20,971 bases of DNA from Pseudomonadota bacterium (GTDB lineage Bacteria; Pseudomonadota; Alphaproteobacteria; Caulobacterales; Aquidulcibacteraceae). The stretch spans positions 1 through 20,971 of the forward strand of contig JAEYPY010000082.1 of the NCBI GenBank assembly GCA_023410295.1, written 5' to 3'. Below are positions 6,436-13,835 of the stretch, piece after piece; positions within the stretch are counted from its first letter, which is position 1; every line of letters starts with the position of its first letter. Below the pieces are notes generated by a model, which was given only the letters and a program-made list of their open reading frames with translations, was not told the origin of the DNA and searched no databases. Position numbers and translations under genes: made by a program.

Positions 6436-7595
6436 CCCCCGCCAATGATCTCCCGGCCGATGAGAAAGCGCCGCACTTCGTTGGTGCCGGCGCCGATGTC
6501 GTAGAGCTTAGCGTCGCGGAGGAAGCGCTCAACGGGGAAGTCCTTGGTGTAGCCTGCGCCGCCGAGGGCTTGGATGGCTTCGAGGCCGACTTTCACGGCG
6601 CTTTCGGAGGCGTAGAGGATGGCGCCGGCTGCGTCGTGGCGCGTGGTCTTGCCCGCGTCGCAGGAGCGCGCGACGGCGTAGACGTAGGCGCGCGCCGAAT
6701 TGAGCGCGACGGTCATATCGGCGACTTTGGCTTGGATCAGCTGGAACGAGCCGATCGGCTTGCCGAATTGTTTGCGCTCGCGGACGTAGGGCAGCACGAC
6801 ATCGAGGCAGGCTTGCATGATGCCGAGCGGCCCAGCGGCGAGCACCGCGCGTTCATAGTCGAGCCCGCTCATCAGCACGGCGACGCCGCGATTGAGGCCG
6901 CCCATTACATTCTCTTCCGGCACTTCGCAGTCTTCGAACACCAGTTCGCCGGTGTCCGAGCCGCGCATGCCCATTTTGTCGAGCTTCTGGCCGACGCTGA
7001 AGCCCTTCATGCCGCGCTCGATGATGAATGCGGTGATGCCGCCTGAGCCTGCGCCCGGTTCGGTCTTGGCATATACGACCAGCGTGTTGGCCTCGGGCGC
7101 GTTGGTGATCCAGAACTTCGTGCCGTTCAGGACGTAGCGATCGCCCTTCTTCTCCGCGCGCAGCTTCATGCCGACGACATCGGAGCCGGCGCCCGCTTCA
7201 CTCATGGCGAGCGAGCCGACGTGTTCGCCGCTGATGAGCTTGGGCAAATATTTCTGCTTTTGCTCCGGCGTCGCCCAACGGCGGAGCTGATTGATGCAGA
7301 GGTTCGAGTGCGCACCGTAAGAGAGGCCAACGGAAGCGGATGCCCGGCTCACCTCCTCCATCGCGACGACGTGTTCGAGATAGCCGAGCCCGAGGCCCCC
7401 ATCCTCTTCGGCGACCGTGATGCCATGCAGGCCCAGCTCGCCCATTTCCGGCCAAAGCTCGCGCGGGAATTTGTTGGTCGCGTCGATCTCGGCGGCCATC
7501 GGGGCGATGCGTTCGCTGGCGTAGCGCCGCGTCGTCTCGCGGATGGCGTCGGCGGTTTCGCCGAGCTGGAAATCGAGCTGGTAGGAGTCTGACAT
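6432..7595 (-). CDS. ivd: Isovaleryl-CoA dehydrogenase
   Basis: A 387-residue acyl-CoA dehydrogenase: helical N domain, a beta domain with the FAD/substrate motif LAMSEAGAGSD (129-139) and WITNAPEANT, and the C-terminal helical domain with RKQFGKPI and QALGGAGYTKDFPVER. The catalytic base seems to be E248 in GLDYERAVLAAGP, the position used by isovaleryl-CoA dehydrogenase. The position used by medium- and short-chain enzymes is not Glu here (IGAGTNEVRR). This supports the isovaleryl-CoA assignment and the leucine pathway. The enzyme makes 3-methylcrotonyl-CoA and passes electrons to ETF. A GGAG element lies 8 bases before the ATG. It is the first gene of the minus-strand cluster and is divergent from a LysR-type regulator, a likely controller. 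Confidence 0.93.
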   Translation of the reverse strand: MSDSYQLDFQLGETADAIRETTRRYASERIAPMAAEIDATNKFPRELWPEMGELGLHGITVAEEDGGLGLGYLEHVVAMEEVSRASASVGLSYGAHSNLCINQLRRWATPEQKQKYLPKLISGEHVGSLAMSEAGAGSDVVGMKLRAEKKGDRYVLNGTKFWITNAPEANTLVVYAKTEPGAGSGGITAFIIERGMKGFSVGQKLDKMGMRGSDTGELVFEDCEVPEENVMGGLNRGVAVLMSGLDYERAVLAAGPLGIMQACLDVVLPYVRERKQFGKPIGSFQLIQAKVADMTVALNSARAYVYAVARSCDAGKTTRHDAAGAILYASESAVKVGLEAIQALGGAGYTKDFPVERFLRDAKLYDIGAGTNEVRRFLIGREIIGGG

Positions 7596-7608
7596 TGCAA
7601 CACTCCGA

Positions 7609-7698
7609 GGACCGCCGGCTTCCAGCCGGCAATCACGGTACGCAACGCCCGGCAGTCGGACGTTTGAAACGCCAAATGCCGGCTGGAGCCGGCGATCC
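7609..7698. repeat. REP-like pair of inverted palindromic units in the ivd-lysR spacer
   Basis: The left unit (7609-7631) and right unit (7677-7698) are inverted copies, differing by one substitution and one missing base. Each is itself a hairpin with two GCCGGC words: 7614-7619 and 7625-7630 on the left, 7678-7683 and 7688-7693 on the right. A 45-base spacer separates them. The whole could fold into one long stem or two small ones. This is the layout of REP doublets (BIME/REPIN). It lies within the 5' leader or promoter of ivd, ending about 13 bases from its ATG, so it may affect ivd expression. Confidence 0.7.
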
Positions 7699-7733
7699 TT
7701 GGATATCTAATTGATTTGCCGCGCCAATTGAAA

Positions 7734-7770
7734 TTGAACCTAACGAACAAAACTGATAGATACGATCTAT
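7734..7770 (+). promoter_or_regulatory. Putative promoter and LysR-type operator over the lysR start codon
   Basis: TTGAAC (7734-7739) and TAGATA (7757-7762), 17 bases apart, could be -35 and -10 boxes; transcription would then start near 7769, the A of the ATG. The -10 lies inside the perfect dyad ATAGATACGATCTAT (7756-7770), which contains the T-N11-A form of LysR-type binding sites (7757-7769). Three copies of AATTGA (7709, 7726, 7732) lie just upstream. Autorepression by the encoded regulator would fit. All of this is pattern-based inference. Confidence 0.4.
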
Positions 7771-8656
7771 GGATCGCTATCTGCTGCGCTATTTCCTGGC
7801 CGTGGCCGAGCTGGGCTCTTTCTCGAAGGCTGCGGCGCGGGTGAGCGTCACGCAGCCGACGCTTTCGGTCGGCATCGCCAAGCTGGAAAGCGAAGTCGGG
7901 GCGCGCCTGTTTGAGCGGACCACGCGGCGCGTCTCGCTGACGCCGGCCGGGAGCCGCTTCCTCATGCACGCGCGCAAGATCACACAGGAATACGAAGCGG
8001 CCCTGCGCGAGGTCTCGGAGACGCCACAGCTGAAGCGCGTGCGCGCCGGCGTGCTTTCGACCATTCCGGCGCGCGATCTTGAGCGGGTCGTTGCGCTGCA
8101 CGCCAAGCAATCCGGCGGCGAGGCGCTGGAAATCCTCGACTCCACCGAGCGCGACATCGCCAACCGGCTGTCCGATGGCCGGCTCAATGCGGCGATCACC
8201 ATCCTCCGCCCTGGGCTCGACAGCTTCGCGCAGGAAGTGCTGCGCAATGAACGCTACGTTCTTTTCGTCTCGGCGAGCCACAAGCTGGCCGGCGTCGACA
8301 GCGTCGATGGCGGCGAGCTTGCGGGCGAGACCATGATCGTGCGCCGCCAGTGCGAGGGCCTGCCGGAGATTTCGCGCTACTTCACAGGCCGCGATGTGCG
8401 CCCCTCGTTCAGCCTGCGCACGCTGAACGACGACCGGGCCATGAGCATGGTGGCTACAGGCTTGGGCGTCACTGTTGCGCCGGAAAGCTTCAAACGGCCG
8501 GGCGTCGCCGCGGTGCGGCTGGCTGGATTTGATTTGAGCCGCGACGTCGGCCTTGTGTTCTCGGATCGGCTGCGTGAGCGCTCCGGCGCCTTCGTCGAGG
8601 CGGTGCGGGCGACCTACGCGCAGCGCACGCCCGTCGCAAAACAAGGTAAACGATAA
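7769..8656 (+). CDS. LysR-type transcriptional regulator, divergent from ivd
   Basis: A 295-residue protein with an N-terminal winged helix-turn-helix (about 1-60: YFLAVAELGSFSKAAARVSV, then QPTLSVGIAKLESEVGARLF ERTTRRVSLTPAG), a linker helix, and a LysR substrate-binding domain (about 85-285). The family binds DNA as tetramers and responds to a small ligand. A divergent neighbour is the classic target, so ivd and the leucine genes are the likely regulon, though the best-known regulators of such genes in other bacteria (LiuR) are MerR-type. No Shine-Dalgarno element precedes the ATG. The start is well placed because LysR homology begins at residue 3. The ligand cannot be read from the sequence. 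Confidence 0.9.
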   Translation: MDRYLLRYFLAVAELGSFSKAAARVSVTQPTLSVGIAKLESEVGARLFERTTRRVSLTPAGSRFLMHARKITQEYEAALREVSETPQLKRVRAGVLSTIPARDLERVVALHAKQSGGEALEILDSTERDIANRLSDGRLNAAITILRPGLDSFAQEVLRNERYVLFVSASHKLAGVDSVDGGELAGETMIVRRQCEGLPEISRYFTGRDVRPSFSLRTLNDDRAMSMVATGLGVTVAPESFKRPGVAAVRLAGFDLSRDVGLVFSDRLRERSGAFVEAVRATYAQRTPVAKQGKR

Positions 8657-8689
8657 CCACGCGCGTTGCCGGTATGCAGCTCTGATGTT

Positions 8690-8704
8690 ACGTTAGCGGA
8701 ACGT
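8690..8704. promoter_or_regulatory. Short dyad upstream of ku
   Basis: ACGTT (8690-8694) and AACGT (8700-8704) form a perfect inverted repeat around AGCGG in the 75-base gap between lysR and ku. It could be an operator for the ku-ligD pair or chance. No clear promoter hexamers or T-tract terminator are visible in this gap. Confidence 0.25.
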
Positions 8705-8731
8705 CGGGTCTCTCCAGGGCGTTGAAAATTC

Positions 8732-9679
8732 ATGGCAGTTCCAGCTCGTCCAGTGTGGACCGGGCAAATCCGGCTCGCCCTCGTGGCGTTGCCGGTGAAG
8801 CTCTATTCGGCTCTCGATGCCCGGGAGAAGATTTCGTTCAACCAGATCCATGAGCCTTCGAAGCAGCGCATCCGCTACGAGAAGGTCGCGCCCGGCGTCG
8901 GCGCCGTGGACAAGGACGAGATCGTCAAGGGCTACGAGTACCAGAAGGGCCGCTACGTGCTCTTCTCCGATGAGGAGTTCGAGGCGCTGAAAGTCGAGTC
9001 CAAGAAGACGCTCGACATGATCCAGTTCGCGCCCGCCGACTCGATCGACCCGCTCTATTTCGATAAGCCCTATTACGCCCTTCCAGACGGCAAGCTGGCG
9101 GACGAGCCCTATCGCGTCGTCGTTGAGGCGCTGAAGAAGACAAAGACCGTCGGCCTCGGCCAAATCACCATGCGCGGACGCTCATACGTCGCGGCGGTGA
9201 AGCCGTATGAGAACGGGCTTGTGGTCGAGACCGTGCACTACGCCGAGGAAGTGCGCTCGGCGAAGCTCTTCTTCGACGACCTGCCGCAGACCAAGCTCGA
9301 CGAAGACCTGATCGATCTCGCGCAGGAGCTGATCAACCGCAAGAAAGCGAAGTTCGATCCGTCGAAGTTCGAAGACGAGTACGCGCAGGCGCTCGAGCGT
9401 CTAGTGAAGAAGAAGATCGAGCGCAATGGCGAGCTCGTTCTGGAAGACCAGGAAGAGCCGTCGCCAGCCTATGGCGACAATGTCGTCTCGCTTGTGGACG
9501 CGTTGAAGAAATCGCTGGCGGCGAAGTCGGCGCCAGCCAGCGGCAAGCGCCGCGCTGCCAACGACGACGAGGCAGAGGAAGCGCCGGCGCCAAAGCGCCG
9601 GGCGGCGGCGGAGAAGACCCGCGCGGCCCCGCGCGCCAAAGCGCCGGCCAAGTCGGCGCCGAAGCGGGCGAAGAAGTAA
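8732..9679 (+). CDS. ku: Non-homologous end-joining protein Ku
   Basis: A 315-residue bacterial Ku. It starts with the typical WTGQIRLALVALPVKLYSA and shows the core IHEPSKQRIRYEKVAPGVG, YVLFSDEEFEAL, DPLYFDKPYYALPD and LRSAK-like LFFDDLP motifs, ending the core at about residue 250. Bacterial Ku forms a homodimer ring on broken DNA ends and recruits LigD. The last 45 or so residues (about 270-315) are rich in Lys, Ala, Arg and Pro with a small acidic island, a low-complexity tail of the sort that gives extra DNA binding in some bacterial Ku proteins. ligD starts 3 bases after its stop, so the two are one operon. The ATG is preceded only by a weak AGGG. Confidence 0.96.
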   Translation: MAVPARPVWTGQIRLALVALPVKLYSALDAREKISFNQIHEPSKQRIRYEKVAPGVGAVDKDEIVKGYEYQKGRYVLFSDEEFEALKVESKKTLDMIQFAPADSIDPLYFDKPYYALPDGKLADEPYRVVVEALKKTKTVGLGQITMRGRSYVAAVKPYENGLVVETVHYAEEVRSAKLFFDDLPQTKLDEDLIDLAQELINRKKAKFDPSKFEDEYAQALERLVKKKIERNGELVLEDQEEPSPAYGDNVVSLVDALKKSLAAKSAPASGKRRAANDDEAEEAPAPKRRAAAEKTRAAPRAKAPAKSAPKRAKK

Positions 9680-9682
9680 GGC

Positions 9683-12151
9683 GTGGCGCGCAAAGCTGCG
9701 AAGAAAGCCGCCGCGCCAGCTAAGCAGACGCTCGCCGACTACAATAAGAAGCGCGATTTCAGGAAGACCAACGAACCGGCCGGCGGCAAGCTGAAGAACG
9801 CCGGCGGCATGTTTGTGGTGCAAAAGCACGCCGCGACGCGCCTGCACTACGATTTCCGGCTTGAGCACGACGGCGTGCTGTTGAGCTGGGCGGTGCCGCA
9901 GGGGCCGAGCTACGATCCCTCCGTCAAGCGCCTCGCTATGCGCACGGAAAACCATCCGCTCGAATACGGCTCGTTTGAGGGCGTCATCCCGAAAGGCGAA
10001 TACGGCGCCGGCGCCGTGATCATTTGGGACACCGGCAAGGTGAAGTGGGTGCAGGACCCGGACGTCACGCTACCGAAGGGCGAGCTCAAGTTCATTCTCG
10101 AAGGCGAGCGACTCAAGGGCGAGTTCCACATCGTCAAGATCAAGCCGCGTGAAGGCGATCGCGGCGAACCGTGGCTGCTGTTCAAGTCAAAGGATTCCTT
10201 CGCCGGCAAGGAAGATCCCGCCGCGCGCCATCTCACCAGCGTCGTCAGCGGTCGCACGATCGAGGACGTGCGCGCCAATGCCGGCTCGCGCGTTTGGACC
10301 CGCGCCGGCGAACAAAAGCCGCGCGCAATGAAGCCGCCGAAATGGGATTTCATCGAGCCGGCGCTGGCGACGCGGGTGGAGAAAGCGCCCGACGGCGACG
10401 AATGGCTGCACGAGATCAAGTATGACGGCTATCGCATGCTGGCCTCCTGCAGTGGGCCCGCGGTGCGCATGTACACGCGTAATGGGCTCGACTGGACCGG
10501 CCGCTTTCAGTCGCTGGCCGATGAGCTGGGCGCGCTCAATCTAAAAGACGTGGTGCTCGATGGCGAAGCCGCCGTGGCGCTGGCGAACGGCAAAACCGAT
10601 TTTTCCGCGCTGCAGAAGTCGCTCGATAACGGCGTCGCCAAGGGCGTCTCTTATTTTGCGTTCGATATCCTCGCCGAGGGCGACAAGGATCTGCGCAAGC
10701 TGCCGCTGCTCGAGCGCAAGGCGCGGCTGGAGAAGCTGCTGGCGAAAGCGAAAGCGCCGGTCGTCATCAGCCCGTACGTGATCGGCGGCGGCCCGCAAGT
10801 GCTGGAGGCGTTTCGCGAGAAGGGGCTTGAGGGTGTCGTTTCAAAGAAGGCCGATTCCCGCTATCGCAGCGGCCGCACCAAGAACTGGCTGAAGATCAAG
10901 CTCAACAACGAGCAAGAATTTGTCATCATCGGCTATCAGCCCTCGCTGAAAGGCCGCGCCTTCGCCTCGCTCATGCTAGCCGATCATGAGAACGGCGAGT
11001 TGGTCTATCGCGGCAATGTCGGCACTGGCTTCAATGACAAAACGCTGGCTTCGCTGCACGCGCAGCTGACAAAGCTCGCGCGCGCCAAGCCGGCTGCGAA
11101 AGTACCCCGCGAATCGGCGCGCGGGGCCAAATGGGTTGAGCCCCAACTCGTAGCGCAGGTGAAGTTCACCGAGTTTACCTCCGACAATGTCGTGCGCCAC
11201 GGCGTCTTCATGGGTCTGCGCGGCGACAAAAGCGCCAAGGAGGTGCACGCGGAAATCGCGGCGCCGGCGATGAAGACGCGCGTCAGGCTCACCAATCCGA
11301 ACAAAGTGCTGTTTCCCGATGCGGGCGTGACAAAGGTCGAACTCGCGGCCTATCTCGATATGGCGGCCGAGCGCATGGGGCCGCATCTTTATGGCCGTCC
11401 GCTCAGCCTGGTGCGCGCGCCCGAAGGCGTCGGCAAACAGACGTTCTTCCAGAAGCACGCCATGGCCGGCATGCCGAAGGAAATCGAGACCGTGCCGGTC
11501 GTCGAAAGCGACGGCGAAAGCGAAGACTACCTCACCGTGCGCGACGCGACCGGACTCGTGTCGTGCGCGCAAATCAGCGCGCTCGAATTTCACCTCTGGG
11601 GCTCGCGCAACGACGATCTCGAACATCCCGACCGTATGGTGTTCGATCTCGATCCCGACGAGTCGCTCGATTTCCAGGTGGTGAAGCGCGCGGCCTACGA
11701 CATCAAGGCGCTGCTCGACAGCGCGAACCTGCCCTCCTTCGCCATGCTGACGGGTGGCAAGGGCATCCACATCGTGCTTCACCTGAAGCGCAAGCACACC
11801 TGGGAAGAAGTGAAGGGCTTTTCCGGCGAAGTGGCGGAGATGATCGCCGGACTCGACCCTAAGCGCTTCGTCGCCACCATGGCCAAAGCGCAGCGCAAGG
11901 GCCGCATCTTCATCGACTATTTTCGCAATCATCGCGGCTCAACTGCGATCTGCCCCTACTCGCCGCGCGCGCGCGCCAACGCGACCATCGCCGTGCCGGT
12001 GAGCTGGAGTGAGCTCAAGACCATGCCGGCCGCGTCCGCTTTTACGCTGCGCGACATGCGCGCGCGCCTCGCCGAACCCGATCCGTGGAGCGATTACGCC
12101 AAGTGCGCGGTGCAAATCACCAAAGCCGCCCGCAGCAAGCTGGGGCTTTGA
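9683..12151 (+). CDS. ligD: Multifunctional ATP-dependent DNA ligase D (phosphoesterase-ligase-polymerase)
   Basis: An 822-residue protein with GTG start. Order: basic N-terminal tail; 3'-phosphoesterase domain (about 35-195) with H49, H55, D57, R59 (HAATRLHYDFRLEHDG) and H91/Y95; ATP-dependent ligase domain (about 220-520) with nucleotidyl lysine K246 in HEIKYDGYRM, the VLDGEAAV motif and GVVSKKADSRYRSGRTKNWL; primase-polymerase domain (about 535-820) with metal aspartates D655 and D657 (FDLDPDE), GGKGIH and D745 in FIDYFRN. All active-site motifs are present, so each activity should be intact. LigD trims, fills and seals ends held by Ku. The PE-LIG-POL order is the one seen in Pseudomonas-type LigD rather than the mycobacterial POL-PE-LIG order. 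Confidence 0.96.
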   Translation: MARKAAKKAAAPAKQTLADYNKKRDFRKTNEPAGGKLKNAGGMFVVQKHAATRLHYDFRLEHDGVLLSWAVPQGPSYDPSVKRLAMRTENHPLEYGSFEGVIPKGEYGAGAVIIWDTGKVKWVQDPDVTLPKGELKFILEGERLKGEFHIVKIKPREGDRGEPWLLFKSKDSFAGKEDPAARHLTSVVSGRTIEDVRANAGSRVWTRAGEQKPRAMKPPKWDFIEPALATRVEKAPDGDEWLHEIKYDGYRMLASCSGPAVRMYTRNGLDWTGRFQSLADELGALNLKDVVLDGEAAVALANGKTDFSALQKSLDNGVAKGVSYFAFDILAEGDKDLRKLPLLERKARLEKLLAKAKAPVVISPYVIGGGPQVLEAFREKGLEGVVSKKADSRYRSGRTKNWLKIKLNNEQEFVIIGYQPSLKGRAFASLMLADHENGELVYRGNVGTGFNDKTLASLHAQLTKLARAKPAAKVPRESARGAKWVEPQLVAQVKFTEFTSDNVVRHGVFMGLRGDKSAKEVHAEIAAPAMKTRVRLTNPNKVLFPDAGVTKVELAAYLDMAAERMGPHLYGRPLSLVRAPEGVGKQTFFQKHAMAGMPKEIETVPVVESDGESEDYLTVRDATGLVSCAQISALEFHLWGSRNDDLEHPDRMVFDLDPDESLDFQVVKRAAYDIKALLDSANLPSFAMLTGGKGIHIVLHLKRKHTWEEVKGFSGEVAEMIAGLDPKRFVATMAKAQRKGRIFIDYFRNHRGSTAICPYSPRARANATIAVPVSWSELKTMPAASAFTLRDMRARLAEPDPWSDYAKCAVQITKAARSKLGL

Positions 12152-12219
12152 CGCGCCTCGCGCTTGATCCACGCCGGCAATGCGCCAATGTTGCCCGGAA
12201 AACGCCGAGGAACTCCGTC

Positions 12220-12975
12220 ATGCGCATCGCATTGCTCGCACTCTCGCTGATGCTCACCGCCTGCGGGCAACGTGAAGTGCCCCCGCCCTTGCCTGAGGCC
12301 GAAGAGGCGGCGGCGGGGCCCGCGACCTGGTTCCTCTGCGATGCGATCGACGCGCCGGTGCTGCTCGCCTTCACGCGTGACGGCGAGACGGTACGCGTGG
12401 TGCAGTACGAAAAACCGAGCGGCGCGCTGCTGATGCGCACCGAATACACAATTGGCGGCGAGGAAGGCGCGGCCGGCAGCGTCTACACAACGCTCGTGCA
12501 GAACGGCGCTGAAGCTGGCGTCATACGCCAGATCAATCCCGGCATGCTGGAAACGCCGGCGTCCGCATACACCCTGCCCTTCACCTCGGTGCGCATCGGT
12601 ACGCGTGAGATTTCCTGCCGCTGGCTGCCGCGTACGCGGCTGATGGGCTTTACCGGCCGGCGCACCATCGTCGTGCATGAAGATCAGGACGGCGATCTTC
12701 TCTACACCTCCTACGATTTCGCCAGCGCCGCCGAGGCCGAGCCGATCGAACTCAGCGAGAACGCGCGCAGCACCACCTTCTCACTCGAAGCCCGCGACGG
12801 CGCCGAGCAGGTGACGCCGGAGGGCACCACCTACACCTTCCAGGCCGACAGCGAGACGCAAGTCATCGTCACCGTCCGCGGCGGCGAAGGCACGGTCGAG
12901 GTGCGCCGGCATGGGCCGCGGCCGGTGCAGAACGAGCCTCTGCTCGGCTTCGTCGAGGGCGACGGCCGCGGGTGA
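12220..12975 (+). CDS. Putative lipoprotein of unknown function
   Basis: A 251-residue protein with a short lipoprotein signal peptide, MRIALLALSLMLTACGQ: charged N-terminus, hydrophobic core and lipobox LTAC with C15 as the lipidated residue. The residue after Cys is Gly, which is compatible with outer-membrane sorting. The mature part is rich in beta-strand-like segments and begins with a Pro/Glu/Ala linker. Two cysteines (in WFLCDAID and ISCRWLPR) could form a disulphide in the periplasm. I do not recognise a family. The ATG at 12220 has a GAGGA site at a good distance, and the frame upstream of it overlaps ligD without meaning. It follows ligD by 68 bases; no functional link to NHEJ is implied. 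Confidence 0.75.
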   Translation: MRIALLALSLMLTACGQREVPPPLPEAEEAAAGPATWFLCDAIDAPVLLAFTRDGETVRVVQYEKPSGALLMRTEYTIGGEEGAAGSVYTTLVQNGAEAGVIRQINPGMLETPASAYTLPFTSVRIGTREISCRWLPRTRLMGFTGRRTIVVHEDQDGDLLYTSYDFASAAEAEPIELSENARSTTFSLEARDGAEQVTPEGTTYTFQADSETQVIVTVRGGEGTVEVRRHGPRPVQNEPLLGFVEGDGRG

Positions 12976-12981
12976 GTTGTC

Positions 12982-13009
12982 GCGCGGCGGCGGACGGGCT
13001 AAGCCGCGC
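12982..13009. repeat. Stem-loop between lipoprotein and crotonase genes
   Basis: GCGCGGC at 12982-12988 and GCCGCGC at 13003-13009 form a perfect 7-bp inverted repeat with a 14-base loop in the 52-base gap. It lacks a T-tract, so it may be a weak terminator or an RNA-processing structure. In GC-rich DNA a match of this size can also arise by chance. Confidence 0.35.
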
Positions 13010-13027
13010 TGGCGATAGCGGGAGACG

Positions 13028-13834
13028 ATGAGAATGGCGTTTGTGACGTACGAAAAGAACGGACGCGTTGCGACGGTGACGCTCAACCGGCCGGAGAGCC
13101 GCAACGCCATCGCCACGCAGCAAGATTGCGACGATCTGGCCGGCGCGCTCTGGCGGGCGAATGATGACGAAGAGATCAACGCCGTCATTCTGACCGGCGC
13201 CGGCAAATCATTCTGCGCCGGCGGCGACTTGAAGGCGATCCGTGAGCGCAGCGGCATTGGCCCACGCGCAACGCCGGACGGCACGCGCGCCAATTATCGC
13301 CGCGGCGTGCACGCGATCATCAAGGCGCTGGCGGAGATCGAAGTCGCCACCATCGCCGCGATCAACGGCCATGCGATCGGGCTCGGGCTCGATATCGGCA
13401 TTCTCTGCGACATCCGCCTCGCCGGTGCGTCCACGAAAATGGCGTCGAGCTTTGTCAAAGTCGGCATCATCCCCGGCGATGGCGGCGCTTGGATTCTGAC
13501 CAACGCCATCGGCGCCTCGCGCGCTGCTGAACTGGTGTTGACCGGCGACACGATCGATGCGGAGGAAGCGGCGCGGATCGGGCTGGTTTCGCGCGTCGTA
13601 CCCGATGAAGCGCTGCTTGACGAAGCGCGCAAGCTGGCCGCGCGCGTCGCTGTCAATCCGCCGCGCACGGTGCGGTTGGCCAAGCGCCTGCTGCGTGAAG
13701 CGCAGACTGAGAGCCTGCACTCGGTGCTGGAGCTCTCAGCCGCGTTCCAGGCGCTGGCGCACGAAACCCGCGACCACAAGGAAGCGGTGGACGCGTTCAC
13801 CGAGAAGCGCACGCCGAAATTCACGGGCGAATGA
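13028..13834 (+). CDS. Crotonase-fold protein (enoyl-CoA hydratase/isomerase family)
   Basis: A 268-residue crotonase-fold protein (262 if started at the second ATG, 13034, which has better spacing from GGGAG). It keeps the CoA-binding and oxyanion-hole segments: SFCAGGDLKAI (A64-G65-G66-D67) and NGHAIGLGLDIGILCDIRLA. By hand alignment with rat enoyl-CoA hydratase, both catalytic glutamates seem replaced: D122 stands where Glu144 should be and F142 where Glu164 should be. D151 in GIIPGDGGAW sits where isomerases, dehalogenases and related crotonases place a catalytic Asp. An isomerase, thioesterase or other CoA reaction is therefore more likely than hydration. The gene is followed after one base by the DUF72 gene. 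Confidence 0.85.
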   Translation: MRMAFVTYEKNGRVATVTLNRPESRNAIATQQDCDDLAGALWRANDDEEINAVILTGAGKSFCAGGDLKAIRERSGIGPRATPDGTRANYRRGVHAIIKALAEIEVATIAAINGHAIGLGLDIGILCDIRLAGASTKMASSFVKVGIIPGDGGAWILTNAIGASRAAELVLTGDTIDAEEAARIGLVSRVVPDEALLDEARKLAARVAVNPPRTVRLAKRLLREAQTESLHSVLELSAAFQALAHETRDHKEAVDAFTEKRTPKFTGE

Positions 13835-13835
13835 G

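Noticed and set aside
7349..8644. Long open frame on the minus strand (431 codons) opposite lysR and running into ivd
   Set aside because: It is antisense to a well-supported LysR gene and overlaps ivd in another frame. The composition is low-information.
10976..11932. Long open frame on the minus strand (318 codons) opposite ligD
   Set aside because: It is antisense to the ligase/polymerase domains of LigD, with no recognisable motif and no ribosome binding site.
12085..12219. N-terminal extension of the lipoprotein gene
   Set aside because: It lies mostly inside ligD and would hide a clear lipoprotein signal peptide that begins at 12220.
8732..12975. Defence island around ku-ligD
   Set aside because: Only the two standard NHEJ genes are present, with no defence-associated genes next to them.
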